Below are positions 32,544 through 40,532 of a stretch of DNA of 42,066 nt, in pieces. The notes under the pieces are model-generated. The model searched no databases. It saw only the letters and a list, made by a program, of their open reading frames with translations, and was not told where the DNA came from. The stretch is from a virus, in the IMG/VR virus record IMGVR_UViG_3300036851_000630, positions 1 to 42,066 of that record. One strand, 5' to 3'. Position numbers and translations under genes: made by a program. How positions within the stretch are numbered: the first letter of the stretch is position 1; every line of letters starts with the position of its first letter.

Positions 32544-32586
32544 GGTCTGTTGCTCCCTGCGCTACCGGTCGGCCCGGCTTGCGCGA

Positions 32587-34950
32587 TTAGGTATGGAGCG
32601 CGGCGGTCGCGCGAGGATCCGACTCGCCAGGAGCGCCACGCCCGGCCTCGAGATCGGCACCCCGGGGAGCCTTCTTCTCGCCACCGGCGAATCGCTCGCC
32701 GGCCTGCTTCCCGTTGCCACCGTTCCCGCCACCAGGGGCGGCACCGCCGCCTGCTAACGATGCAGCACTGCCCGCAGCAAACGCCTGGGCTTGGGCCACT
32801 GGGGCCGTCAGGCCAACTTGCCGGATCTGCTCTTGCTGCAAGAGGATCTCATGCATCCGCACGTGGGCACGCATCGACGCCTGAACGTTGGGCGGTGCAT
32901 TACGGTACTCCACACTCTGCTGCCGGCGCTTGTGATTCAGCAGATGCGCCGGGTGATCGTGCTCCGGCAACACCGGCGGATACCCGCCGAGCAGCATCTC
33001 GAGATTCTCCCGCTCAGCCATCGCCCACGCTGGGCCGCCAGGACGCGTGAGGCGCGCGAGATCGGGATACCCGAGCAGCTCGACAAAGGTCTCGGGCGGA
33101 ATCATAGGGAACGCGGCCGCGAGCGAGAGCAGCCGGTTTTGCTTTTCCTGCCGCGTCTCGAGCACCATCGACTCGGGCAGGGGGAAGGCGTGCACCGTGC
33201 CGCGGAAGAGCTCGGGCTCAACGGCGATGAAGTCCCAACCGTTGTCCTCGCCGGACAGCGAGAAAATCCGCGCCGAGTCCATGACAGCCGACAGGATGCC
33301 GATCATCTTGACCGAGTAGCGCGCCCACGCGTAGCCGTGCTTGCGCAGCGTCGCGCCCCAAGCGCGATCGGTGTCGAAGCGTACCTCACGCTGCAACTCG
33401 CCCGATGGATCTGTCGTGACAGGGAGGCCCTCGGACCCGAGCGGCTGGCTGCCGAGCATCTGCATCCAGTTCTGCAGCAGGTTCGCGAGATCGACCGAGG
33501 CGCGCGGCAGCTCGCCGGCGGCCATGCGCTCGAGCGGCGCGCGACCGTTGGTGTCGGTGTACTCAACCGACGCGCCGGGCTTGTTGAGCTGCTCGTCGTC
33601 TTCTTCGATGCTCGCCTGGCGTTTCTTCAGGATGATGGGCTGCTCGTTGAAGTCGACGGCATCCATCGCGCCGCCGAGCCGGCGATTGATCGCACGGTTG
33701 ATCGGACTGATGATCTCGAGGTCGGATGTCCCCTCTTGGCGGAACGGGTACTTCACCAGGTCGAACGCTTCGAACGGCATCACCGCTTCTTCATGCCGCC
33801 CTTCGACCCAGTACGGATTCAGGTCGTCGTAGCAGACTTCGTCGCCCGCGCAAATCGTCAGCCGGCCGCGCGACAAAATCTCGTGCCCGGGCTGGTCCCG
33901 ATGCCAGAGCTCGTAGACCATCGCCATGTCGCGCACGCTCACTTCGGTCAGCCGCGTGATACCGAGTGCGCCGGTGCCCTTCCCCGGCATCCCGTAGTGC
34001 GTGCCATACTGCAGCTTGAGCTCGAGGACGTCGTCGAACGTCAGGCCCTCGGGCTCGACAGCGACGCCCCAGCGTTCCTCGATCTCTTCGACGTGCATCG
34101 GGTACGCGTGGCAGTACCAGGGCTTTTTGTGGAACGGGACGGGACTGTGCGGCGTGATGACGCCGACGGAGGGAACAATGACCGTTTCGAGATCGCCGAG
34201 CCGATCGCGTGATGGCGGCCCGAACTTGAGGCCCTGCTCGCCGTCCTGTGCTGGTAGGAAGACCGGCAGCCCCGTCTCGGGATCGACGAGCGGCGCACCA
34301 GCCGGCCCGGGCGCGAGCTCGTTGAGCAGGTGCGGCATGAACTCGCCGTCGCCCAGGTGCAGATAGGGCGCGTCAGAAAGCTCGCGGCGGAAGATGCCGT
34401 CGCCGGTGAGCAGGCTCACGACGCTCGGCCCGTGATAGTCTTCGGCGGGTCCGAGATCGGGATTCCACACCAGCTTCGCGATCCCGCGTGCCGAGGCGAT
34501 CACCCAGCCGTACAGGTCGAAGACGGCCTCCGGCATATCCATCCGCCGCCAGCAGCTCTTGAACACCGGCTCCATCACCTGCGCGAGCCGCGCGTCGATC
34601 TCGTCGGGCGTTGCCGGCAGGTAACCGATGCCTGGCGGGTTCTCGGTCAACTTCGAGAGGGTGAGCTTGTAGTAGTGCGCCACCCAGTTGAAGACGGGGT
34701 AGCGCCGCCAGCGCTCGTCGTCGACGGCGAAATACGCCGAGAGATCGACGAAGTCATTCAGGCCCTCGATGTATATATCCCACTGTCGGCCCGACAGCAT
34801 CCGCACGTTGTCTTCGACCTGCCGCCACCACGGCCGGTAGGCGTCATGCCAGTCGCGCCAGCAGCGTTCCTTCACCCACTGCAGGATCTCGGTGGGCTCT
34901 TCCCGCTCGAGGAAATCGGGAATCTTGGTGCGGAGCTCGTCGCGGGCCAT
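32587..34950 (-). CDS. Portal protein
   Basis: A 787-residue portal, larger than most. The N-terminal region WRDWHDAYRPWWRQVEDN ... LSGRQWD is typical of podovirus portals, which form the DNA channel at the packaging vertex. A long central region and Gln-rich helices near 720-760 follow, then a Gly-rich tail. I prefer ATG 34950, where TGATG couples it to the previous gene. It lies between the packaging genes and the scaffold/capsid block, as in standard phage order. Confidence 0.85.
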   Translation of the reverse strand: MARDELRTKIPDFLEREEPTEILQWVKERCWRDWHDAYRPWWRQVEDNVRMLSGRQWDIYIEGLNDFVDLSAYFAVDDERWRRYPVFNWVAHYYKLTLSKLTENPPGIGYLPATPDEIDARLAQVMEPVFKSCWRRMDMPEAVFDLYGWVIASARGIAKLVWNPDLGPAEDYHGPSVVSLLTGDGIFRRELSDAPYLHLGDGEFMPHLLNELAPGPAGAPLVDPETGLPVFLPAQDGEQGLKFGPPSRDRLGDLETVIVPSVGVITPHSPVPFHKKPWYCHAYPMHVEEIEERWGVAVEPEGLTFDDVLELKLQYGTHYGMPGKGTGALGITRLTEVSVRDMAMVYELWHRDQPGHEILSRGRLTICAGDEVCYDDLNPYWVEGRHEEAVMPFEAFDLVKYPFRQEGTSDLEIISPINRAINRRLGGAMDAVDFNEQPIILKKRQASIEEDDEQLNKPGASVEYTDTNGRAPLERMAAGELPRASVDLANLLQNWMQMLGSQPLGSEGLPVTTDPSGELQREVRFDTDRAWGATLRKHGYAWARYSVKMIGILSAVMDSARIFSLSGEDNGWDFIAVEPELFRGTVHAFPLPESMVLETRQEKQNRLLSLAAAFPMIPPETFVELLGYPDLARLTRPGGPAWAMAERENLEMLLGGYPPVLPEHDHPAHLLNHKRRQQSVEYRNAPPNVQASMRAHVRMHEILLQQEQIRQVGLTAPVAQAQAFAAGSAASLAGGGAAPGGGNGGNGKQAGERFAGGEKKAPRGADLEAGRGAPGESDPRATAALHT

Positions 34951-35216
34951 CAGGGACTCCACCCGACGAGGCGCACGTTGTCATGGAACTCGCAGGCCGG
35001 CGAAAGATCGGGCGTCGATCCGTCATAGGCGCACACCAGCGACGGCTCGACGGTACCGTCCGCTTTGATCGTGTGGTCGGACAACGAGACAGGGCGGCCA
35101 CATTTCGGGCATGAGGCGTTCGCCGAGCGAACGCCGCTTTCAGGCAGTGTCCCACGCCAGCGGCCCGGTGTCTTGAGCCACGGATCGTCAGCCGGGGTTT
35201 CGAGAAGTTCGATCAC
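34950..35216 (-). CDS. Small zinc-binding protein
   Basis: An 88-residue protein with CPKCG near residue 36, a later isolated Cys (PSLVC) and the end SPACEFHDNVRLVGW. The Cys/His pattern suggests a zinc-stabilised fold common in phage proteins with a CxFH tail. It overlaps the portal gene start. Function unknown. Confidence 0.6.
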   Translation of the reverse strand: MIELLETPADDPWLKTPGRWRGTLPESGVRSANASCPKCGRPVSLSDHTIKADGTVEPSLVCAYDGSTPDLSPACEFHDNVRLVGWSP

Positions 35217-35593
35217 GAGCTCGACTTCACCGCGCCACGGATCTTCGACGCACCCTGGCTCGCCCCGACCGTCGCCTTCTGCTGGAACTTGTAGAACAGG
35301 AAATCAGTCGGCGTGATGTGTACGTGGCGCGAAGCGGCGGCCGCGATTGCGGCGCTCGCGACGATGACTTCCCAGTCCGCGTCGGCGAGCGTGAGATCGT
35401 TGGAGCCGAGGACGCGTGAATCGATGCTGTTGGCCCCGGTGTTCTTCCAGTCGGCCGAGATCTGGCCCCCAGATTCGGCCATCACGTGCGCGAAAAGGAC
35501 TTTGGGGTCGGCCGAGATCATGAGGACGTCGGCGAACGCGTCGGTCGACGCTGGATCGGCTGCGGGTGTTGAAAAACTGCGGCTGCCGAGCAT
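35213..35593 (-). CDS. Hypothetical late protein (126 aa)
   Basis: A 126-residue protein with Ala/Ser-rich strands and helices (VLFAHVMAESGGQISADW). GGGGAG six bases before ATG 35593 is a strong site. It ends within the next gene by a four-base overlap. It may be a minor head component. Confidence 0.55.
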   Translation of the reverse strand: MLGSRSFSTPAADPASTDAFADVLMISADPKVLFAHVMAESGGQISADWKNTGANSIDSRVLGSNDLTLADADWEVIVASAAIAAAASRHVHITPTDFLFYKFQQKATVGASQGASKIRGAVKSSS

Positions 35594-35644
35594 CGATTGC
35601 TCCCCGGGGAGAGGGCTCGAGCCGCCGCCAGAATATAGGGGGCC

Positions 35645-35974
35645 CTACGGGATTCGCGCCAGCGCCGCCCGTCCCTTGGCCAAGATCTCGTCGGCGATCG
35701 TCCGCCGCCGCTCAGTCGTCATGCGGGGGAACTCTTTGGCGAGCTTCTCCATCACCTTATTGCGTTGATCCTTCAGCCACCGCGCCTCTTCTTTCGCGTG
35801 CAGCTCGTGCTCGGGAAGATCCACCCGGACGAGCTTGGTGGACGGGCCGACAACCTGTCGCTGGCTCGAGGCGGTGACAGATTGTCCCACCGATCGCCGG
35901 CGCAGCTCGCGGAGGATTAAGAGCAGAACGCTGACGTTGGCGAGCCCGACCAGAGTCACGAAGATCCAAATCAT
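35645..35974 (-). CDS. Single-pass membrane protein with cytoplasmic tail
   Basis: A 109-residue protein with an N-terminal transmembrane helix (MIWIFVTLVGLANVSVLLLIL), then a charged helical tail. Two exact GACA palindromes lie in its linker (SVGQSVTASSQRQVVGPS). The start overlaps the previous stop by four bases. It may serve membrane exclusion or lysis timing, but nothing in the sequence proves it. Confidence 0.6.
   Translation of the reverse strand: MIWIFVTLVGLANVSVLLLILRELRRRSVGQSVTASSQRQVVGPSTKLVRVDLPEHELHAKEEARWLKDQRNKVMEKLAKEFPRMTTERRRTIADEILAKGRAALARIP
35849..35886. promoter_or_regulatory. Pair of GACA palindromes inside the membrane-protein gene
   Basis: GACAACCTGTC (35849-35859) and GACAGATTGTC (35876-35886), 27 bp apart, both exact. 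They fall in the unstructured linker after the transmembrane helix, where amino-acid constraint is low. The encoded residues are R-Q-V-V and G-Q-S-V in the same codon phase. Confidence 0.6.
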
Positions 35975-36279
35975 TGCGCCTCCGTCTCATAGTAGCCCGA
36001 CGGAACGGGAATCGACTGCACGATGTACTCGCACTCCGGCCGGCCGTAGGACAGCACCGGCGCAGCCGCTATGTGCTCATGCCGAACGAGCGCCGCCGCC
36101 TCCATCCGCTTCCGATGCCGTGCGCACAGGTTCAAGACGGGCGCGACGGCGGGGATGCGCACGAGCCACGTCGTCGGCCGACCGCAGTGCACGTGCACGT
36201 TGAACTGCCGCGGCCGGAACGCATCTTGGAGGCGACGCTCGAGGCGAGCGACGTTCACCTGATCTACACCAATTCCCAC
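35971..36279 (-). CDS. Hypothetical late protein (102 aa)
   Basis: A 102-residue basic protein with a lone CARH near residue 52 and several His residues. It starts GTG in an overlap with the large terminase and overlaps the membrane protein by four bases. It may be a packaging accessory; unrecognised. Confidence 0.55.
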   Translation of the reverse strand: MGIGVDQVNVARLERRLQDAFRPRQFNVHVHCGRPTTWLVRIPAVAPVLNLCARHRKRMEAAALVRHEHIAAAPVLSYGRPECEYIVQSIPVPSGYYETEAQ

Positions 36280-37841
36280 GGTTCCCTCCGCTTACGCTTG
36301 ATCTCGAGGTCTTGCAATGCCGGCAAGCGCTTCCGCTTCGCACGCTCAAGTTGCGCCGCGATCGCCGTCCGCGGATCGCGAACGTACACGTCGCCCAGCA
36401 TCGCCACCATGATCTCCGACGGCCGCGGCTTCGGCGGCTCGGGACGCGACTGTGCCCAGTAGCGCAACGCCGCCAGGCAATCGTCGGTCTGGCCCTTGGC
36501 CGGCAGCTCGATGTCTTCGGGCGGCTCACCGCGCACGATCGACGTGAGCTCCTTCCAGAGCTGCTTGCAGTTGTCCATGATCTCGAGCAGCGTGCCGTCG
36601 GCGCGGAACGGCCAGAACCAGGTATGCAAGAGCGAGATCCCGTGCTTGACCGACTCCGCGCCCTTGGTCGCGCGCTCGAGCACGATGCCCGCGGCCCGAA
36701 AGATCGGCTCCATCTGCTCGCCCGGCGAGGGGCCCCCATCCTGCGGCGTCGCCCACGCAGCGGGGTCGAGCACGGCACGGCGGATGTTCTCACCCACGCA
36801 CCGGCTCACGACCTGGACGGCGAAGACCGGCGGCGGCGTGGCGTTGATGACGTACTCGCGATAGACGCGCGCGTGCTGATCGTGCTCCTGCTCGATCCAC
36901 AAACAGACGGCGTTGTGATTGTAGCCCCAGTCGAGGGCGAGCTCCTTCGCCGTGCGTGCCTGCGGGGCGCGCTCGGGCACTAGGTGCGTCGTCCGACGAA
37001 CCTCACTGAACAGCACGCCAGACGCGATCGACCAGTCGGCAAACCGCAACGCGCGGCGGATCTCGGGATCAGGATGGGCGAGAATGGCCGTCTCGTAGGC
37101 TTTGCCGTCGGCGTTCAGCAGGATGTCGTTCGAATCGAGCGTCGCCGGCACAAGGCAGCGCTGATAGGTCCGGCCGTTCGCCGTCCGAAACGTCCGCGGC
37201 TTGAACGGCTGCGCGTGTTCGATGAAGCGTTCCTTCACCCAGCCATGCCCGGGACCGCCCGGGTTCGAGGCCGAGCGGATGTAGCAGCGGATCCCTTGGC
37301 CCTGGTAGAGCGGCCGACAACGGGTGAACAGATAGGTGTAGACAGCATCGGTCGCAAACTGCGTCAGCTCGTCCCAGGCGATGTACGCGTACGCCTTGCC
37401 CTGGTAGCGCAGCTTATCCTTGTCGCGTTCACAGTAGGCGAGGCGATAAGCCGCGCCCGAGGGGAAGCGCCAGATGTGCTGTGAGCTGTTGTAGCGACCG
37501 CCGAGGTTCGGGAAGATCTCGTAGGCGTACTCTTCGACCTGCTCGAGCTCAGGATAGGACCGGCGGAAGAAGATCGCGCGGTACGCGGGGATGTGGATCT
37601 GGCGCAGGCCTTCGCACAGCAGGGCGATCGTCTTCCCGGGCCCGGCTGCACCGCCGAAGAAGACCTCCCACCAGGGTGCGCTGTGAAAGAACTCTTGCTC
37701 GGGTGAATAGGCACAGTAGAGATGCTCGTCACCATGTCGGCAGTACGGATTGCGGATCTGCTCGTTGATGACGGCGTGCTGCGCCGATAAGGTGTCGACA
37801 CGTGCACGCAGCTTTTTGCGGCCGCGGGCAGCGGCCTTCAC
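36264..37841 (-). CDS. terL: Phage terminase large subunit (TerL)
   Basis: A 525-residue packaging motor. Walker A is GAAGPGKT (residues 64-71), Walker B is YIAWDE (D157, E158), and a coupling motif follows (RSASNPGGPGHGW). The C-terminal RNase H-like nuclease shows LALDWGYNHN, VLDPAAW and TDDCLAAL, the expected acidic residues for DNA cutting. The length is normal. It lies well downstream of terS across the circular junction, with an HNH nuclease 1.4 kb upstream, a combination seen in some packaging modules. Confidence 0.9.
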   Translation of the reverse strand: MKAAARGRKKLRARVDTLSAQHAVINEQIRNPYCRHGDEHLYCAYSPEQEFFHSAPWWEVFFGGAAGPGKTIALLCEGLRQIHIPAYRAIFFRRSYPELEQVEEYAYEIFPNLGGRYNSSQHIWRFPSGAAYRLAYCERDKDKLRYQGKAYAYIAWDELTQFATDAVYTYLFTRCRPLYQGQGIRCYIRSASNPGGPGHGWVKERFIEHAQPFKPRTFRTANGRTYQRCLVPATLDSNDILLNADGKAYETAILAHPDPEIRRALRFADWSIASGVLFSEVRRTTHLVPERAPQARTAKELALDWGYNHNAVCLWIEQEHDQHARVYREYVINATPPPVFAVQVVSRCVGENIRRAVLDPAAWATPQDGGPSPGEQMEPIFRAAGIVLERATKGAESVKHGISLLHTWFWPFRADGTLLEIMDNCKQLWKELTSIVRGEPPEDIELPAKGQTDDCLAALRYWAQSRPEPPKPRPSEIMVAMLGDVYVRDPRTAIAAQLERAKRKRLPALQDLEIKRKRREPWELV

Positions 37842-38023
37842 GGCCAGGGCCGACCTTCAGCCTTCGCTTCACGCGCCTGCACGGCTGAGACCTCACGCAC
37901 GCACCGCGCGCACACCGGCGCTTTCCGCGTCCCGATGTAGCCGGCCGGCCGCTCGCTCTTCTGGCGCGGCCGGTTGCAGCGCGTGCAGCGCCAGAGATTA
38001 CGGCTCGCCATGAAACCCGGCAT
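37838..38023 (-). CDS. Small treble-clef/zinc-ribbon protein
   Basis: A 61-residue protein (start at 38023; an internal ATG at 38011 is an alternative) with CTRC and CARC spaced by about 24 residues, a classic two-knuckle zinc site. It overlaps the large-terminase start by four bases. A role in packaging or regulation is possible. Confidence 0.6.
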   Translation of the reverse strand: MPGFMASRNLWRCTRCNRPRQKSERPAGYIGTRKAPVCARCVREVSAVQAREAKAEGRPWP

Positions 38024-38408
38024 CGTCGAACGTCACGCGATCCGGAATCTGTGGATCGTTCCCCGACGACCAGTTGTGGCCGCCGAGCAAGGCGACGAAG
38101 TGCCCGCCACACGACGCGCCATCGAAGCGCGTCCAGGGACGCACGTAGCCCACGTGCCAGCGGTACCCGGCAACGCCCGGGGCGACCCATCCGAACGAGC
38201 TACTGTCCTGGCCAGGAGGATCCCACCACGCCACGAGCGGGAGCAGCCGGTAGAGCCAAGCGATCGCGCGGGGCGCAAAGTACGTCACGTCCCGGTCGAG
38301 CTGGTACCAGACCGGCCGCCAGGTCGGATTATCGACCGGCAACCCCCAGTGCGGCCGATAGCCCTGCACCGCCCACATGAGCGGCAGCACGGGGAAGAGA
38401 CCGTCCAT
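37998..38408 (-). CDS. Trp-rich hypothetical protein
   Basis: A 136-residue protein with 14 tryptophans and several Pro-rich turns (WPVWYQL-type segments), ending PDRVTFDDAGFHGEP. I chose ATG 38408 because AGAGGA lies upstream; a GTG at 38426 overlapping the previous stop is an alternative. Tryptophan-rich, soluble-looking. Unrecognised family. Confidence 0.5.
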   Translation of the reverse strand: MDGLFPVLPLMWAVQGYRPHWGLPVDNPTWRPVWYQLDRDVTYFAPRAIAWLYRLLPLVAWWDPPGQDSSSFGWVAPGVAGYRWHVGYVRPWTRFDGASCGGHFVALLGGHNWSSGNDPQIPDRVTFDDAGFHGEP

Positions 38409-38422
38409 GCGGAAGAATCCTC

Positions 38423-38665
38423 TCACAGCTCGAGCGCCTCCCTGAGCGCGTTGATCCGCTTGTTCATCTCGCGCGTTGCAAACACCACACCCTCCTCGTC
38501 TTCTGGATCCCTCGAATCGAGCACGTCCCACCATCCGACAACCGCGCGGACGGCGTCGCGCAGCCTCGATCCCCTGCCCTTCACGCCGTGCTTCTTCGCC
38601 CGATGCTGCGCTAGGGATAGCGCGTGGATTCGCTCGCTCCCACACTCGGGACAGATCAGGCTCAT
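38423..38665 (-). CDS. Small C2H2 zinc-finger protein 1
   Basis: An 80-residue protein starting MSLICPECG. The ligands follow C-x2-C-x12-H-x4-H (CPEC...LAQHRAKKH) with Leu at the usual core position, the spacing of classical eukaryotic-type fingers rather than Ros/MucR bacterial fingers (x9). After the finger comes a helical domain with an acidic stretch. Start by ATGA overlap with the upstream gene. Likely to bind nucleic acid or protein; the target is unknown. Confidence 0.65.
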   Translation of the reverse strand: MSLICPECGSERIHALSLAQHRAKKHGVKGRGSRLRDAVRAVVGWWDVLDSRDPEDEEGVVFATREMNKRINALREALEL

Positions 38666-39045
38666 TCGAGCCGCCCGTCCCAGTCGGGGCCGACGACATA
38701 CAGCCGACCCGGTTGGCAGCGAAGATCGGCAACGACGTCGATCCCGAGAATCTTCGCTACCACGTTGAACAGCGGGGCGAACCGCGGCGCGATCAGCAGC
38801 CGCGTCGGGCGCACGCCAGTGCGGGCAAGATACTCGTCGATCACGGGCCGCACGTCTTCCAGTAGCCAGTTCTGGATGTGCGGCATCGCCAGCCGTCGCG
38901 CCCCGACGTCCACGAGCGCCTGCGGAGTTCGGAGGTAGCGGCAACCGTCGATGTGGGCAAAGCGCGCATCGTACTCGACACCATCGACCACGCGGCCGCC
39001 ACCACATTCGGGGCAGGGGGCCGGGCCCGGCGCGAGCAGCTGCAT
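38662..39045 (-). CDS. Hypothetical protein with CPEC zinc knuckle
   Basis: A 127-residue protein. CPECGGG near residue 12 and a further Cys around residue 36 could bind zinc. The rest is a mixed alpha/beta fold with RLLIAPRFAPLF and VVADLRCQPGRLYVVGPDWDG at the C-terminus. It begins with TAATG coupling to the preceding zinc finger. Unrecognised. Confidence 0.55.
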   Translation of the reverse strand: MQLLAPGPAPCPECGGGRVVDGVEYDARFAHIDGCRYLRTPQALVDVGARRLAMPHIQNWLLEDVRPVIDEYLARTGVRPTRLLIAPRFAPLFNVVAKILGIDVVADLRCQPGRLYVVGPDWDGRLE

Positions 39046-39257
39046 TAGTGCTTGCGCGCCCGGTGCGATCCCAGCGCGCCTCCCGTCTTGAAGACGCCGC
39101 CACAGGTGCCGCACTTGAACGTCGCCTTCCGTTCGATATGCGCAGGCCTGACGCCGTCGCCGGCGAACTTGCGCAAGACTTCGAGCGCCTCGCCGATCCG
39201 CGCGTATTCGGCCTCGAGCTCGTCGATCGCCGTCTGCACCGCTTCAGTAGCCGCCAT
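39045..39257 (-). CDS. Small C2H2 zinc-finger protein 2
   Basis: A 70-residue protein. Residues 1-45 are a helical region (AVQTAIDELEAEYARI). Residues 47-70 form one finger, CGTCGGVF ... LGSHRARKH, with C-x2-C-x12-H-x4-H and Phe and Leu at the canonical core positions. The ATG at 39257 lies in the end of the HNH gene and follows AGAGG. This and the product at 38423 are likely related zinc proteins in the same cluster. Confidence 0.65.
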   Translation of the reverse strand: MAATEAVQTAIDELEAEYARIGEALEVLRKFAGDGVRPAHIERKATFKCGTCGGVFKTGGALGSHRARKH

Positions 39258-39660
39258 CGCCCGCCTCTTTCTGTGAGGCGCGACCACCGTTACGACGGCC
39301 GCGCTTGTACTGGTCGCTGATGTTCTCGCCCTGCGTCCCCGGCTCCGTGTGCCAAGGGTTGCCACAGTTTTCTCGATCGCACGTGTGCCGCGGCACGAGC
39401 CCGGGCGGCATCGGGCCGCGCAGCGCCTCGTAGGTCAGTACGTGCACGCGCGTCGGCTTGCCCTTCCCGTTCTTGCGGACGTAGCCGTAGCCGCCCCGCA
39501 CGGGCGTCGACCACGGCCGTTTCCATGTACCGTTCTTCGCGCCGATCCACAGCCAGCAGGGCTCGCGCGGCCAGTCCGCCGGCGCGTCGGTGCGAACGAC
39601 GCCGTTCACCGTGAACCGTTGCCACAGAGATAGCGGCCAGCGCAGGTAGAGGCGGCCCAC
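39244..39660 (-). CDS. HNH endonuclease
   Basis: A 138-residue protein (GTG 39660) with the HNH_3-type layout: CWLWIGAKNGTW, a strand region GGYGYVRKNGKG, HVLTYEALRG, then the catalytic LVPRHTCDRENCGNPWHTEPGTQGEN, in which His and Asn/His residues bind metal. HNH nucleases beside terminases often take part in genome packaging; free-standing ones can be homing enzymes. The close spacing to terL makes packaging the more likely role. Confidence 0.8.
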   Translation of the reverse strand: MGRLYLRWPLSLWQRFTVNGVVRTDAPADWPREPCWLWIGAKNGTWKRPWSTPVRGGYGYVRKNGKGKPTRVHVLTYEALRGPMPPGLVPRHTCDRENCGNPWHTEPGTQGENISDQYKRGRRNGGRASQKEAGDGGY

Positions 39661-39661
39661 G

Positions 39662-39919
39662 CTAGACGCCCACGCGCGCAAGCGCCTCGTCGGCCTGCCG
39701 ACGTTCCTCCGCCAACCGCACCGCGCGGTTGACCAGGGCGTGCTCCTTATCGAAATCGGGATCGGGCTCCACCACGTAGTCGACCAGGTGCTCGATCGCT
39801 TGGCGGCGCGCAACGACGAGCCGTCCTCGCTCGTGGCTTTGACACCGACGCAGCTGCTCGCACACCCCAACGAGCTGCTCGGCGAGCATCAAGATGTGGC
39901 GATTCGCGAGGCCGTGCAC
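39662..39919 (-). CDS. Helical hypothetical protein (85 aa)
   Basis: An 85-residue, highly charged helical protein (RHILMLAEQLVGVCEQL at the start; EERRQADEALARVG at the end). The GTG at 39919 has no clear ribosome site; an internal start is possible. Its TAG touches the HNH start. Probably a small accessory factor of the packaging-proximal cluster. Confidence 0.5.
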   Translation of the reverse strand: MHGLANRHILMLAEQLVGVCEQLRRCQSHERGRLVVARRQAIEHLVDYVVEPDPDFDKEHALVNRAVRLAEERRQADEALARVGV

Positions 39920-39941
39920 GGTCAGTCAGAGTCAGTCGGTC

Positions 39942-40343
39942 TCATGGGACCCCTCCCCGGTCTACCCGCACTTGGGCAGCACGCTGAATCTCGTCGCGAG
40001 CTGCCGTCGCCTCGCGTTCGATAAGCGCCAGCGCCCGCACCACGGGCTCAACCGCTTCTTGAATCTCTCCCGGCTGCGATTTGAGCCACTCCCGTTTCGG
40101 GACCACGAGTCCCAGAATCCGATTGAGCGCGAAGTAGGCCGGCGGAATGTCGGCACTTGGCTCCCTGGGGGCGCTGGGGAGGGCCACCCGCACGTCGGGT
40201 TCACCTTGGGCGTTCACCGGCGCGACCGCGTGCGCTCCATCGGCACGCAGCAGCAAAACGCGGCGCCCGCAGAACACGCAGCCCACGTCGTCACCATTCG
40301 GGGTCTCCGGTCCTTCCCGCTCGGCACCCAGAGAATCCGTCAT
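39942..40343 (-). CDS. Hypothetical protein with CVFC knuckle
   Basis: A 133-residue product from ATG 40343, which overlaps the TGA of the frame above (ATGA). CVFCGRR near residue 23 is one cysteine knuckle, followed by beta strands and a helical C-terminus (VVPKREWLKSQPGEI). The longer in-phase frame from 40532 would give 196 residues, but base use in 40343-40532 favours a different frame. Confidence 0.55.
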   Translation of the reverse strand: MTDSLGAEREGPETPNGDDVGCVFCGRRVLLLRADGAHAVAPVNAQGEPDVRVALPSAPREPSADIPPAYFALNRILGLVVPKREWLKSQPGEIQEAVEPVVRALALIEREATAARDEIQRAAQVRVDRGGVP

Positions 40344-40532
40344 CGCTCGCCTGCCTCCCGCAGATACTTCGCCAGCAGCATCCGCGCGTTGATGCATCCC
40401 TGACAGGAACACGGGGCGCGATGCCGGTCTAGGCCATCGAGCGCGGCGGCCAGCAACGGGGCGAGTGAGGTCGCGACCGCGCACCGACAGCGCGAGCGCC
40501 TGAAGATCGGGTAACGCTTTCCTGTCGTTCAT
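40340..40532 (-). CDS. Small Cys-rich protein with a probable frame change
   Basis: AAGGAG precedes ATG 40532 and the first 15 residues (MNDRKALPDLQALAL) fit that frame. Beyond that, the +1 frame is more coding-like (about 76 versus 55 percent GC at third positions) and encodes LAPLLAAALDGLD, PCSCQGCINARMLL and AKYLREAGER, ending in a TGA that overlaps the next ATG. A one-base shift between the frames would give a coherent protein of about 63 residues. It may be a sequencing indel, a natural mutation or programmed frameshifting. Confidence 0.45.

Noticed and set aside
30276-33050. Long plus-strand open frame (924 codons) opposite scaffold, decoration and portal genes
   Set aside because: It is antisense to three well-supported late genes, has no ribosome site or domain and an Arg/His-rich composition typical of GC-rich shadows.
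32791-34212. 473-codon plus-strand frame opposite the portal gene
   Set aside because: Composition-driven shadow; the portal frame has clear family features.
35632-35637. TATATT-like -10 on the minus strand between 35594 and 35644
   Set aside because: No matching -35 at 15-19 bp, so a promoter is not supported.
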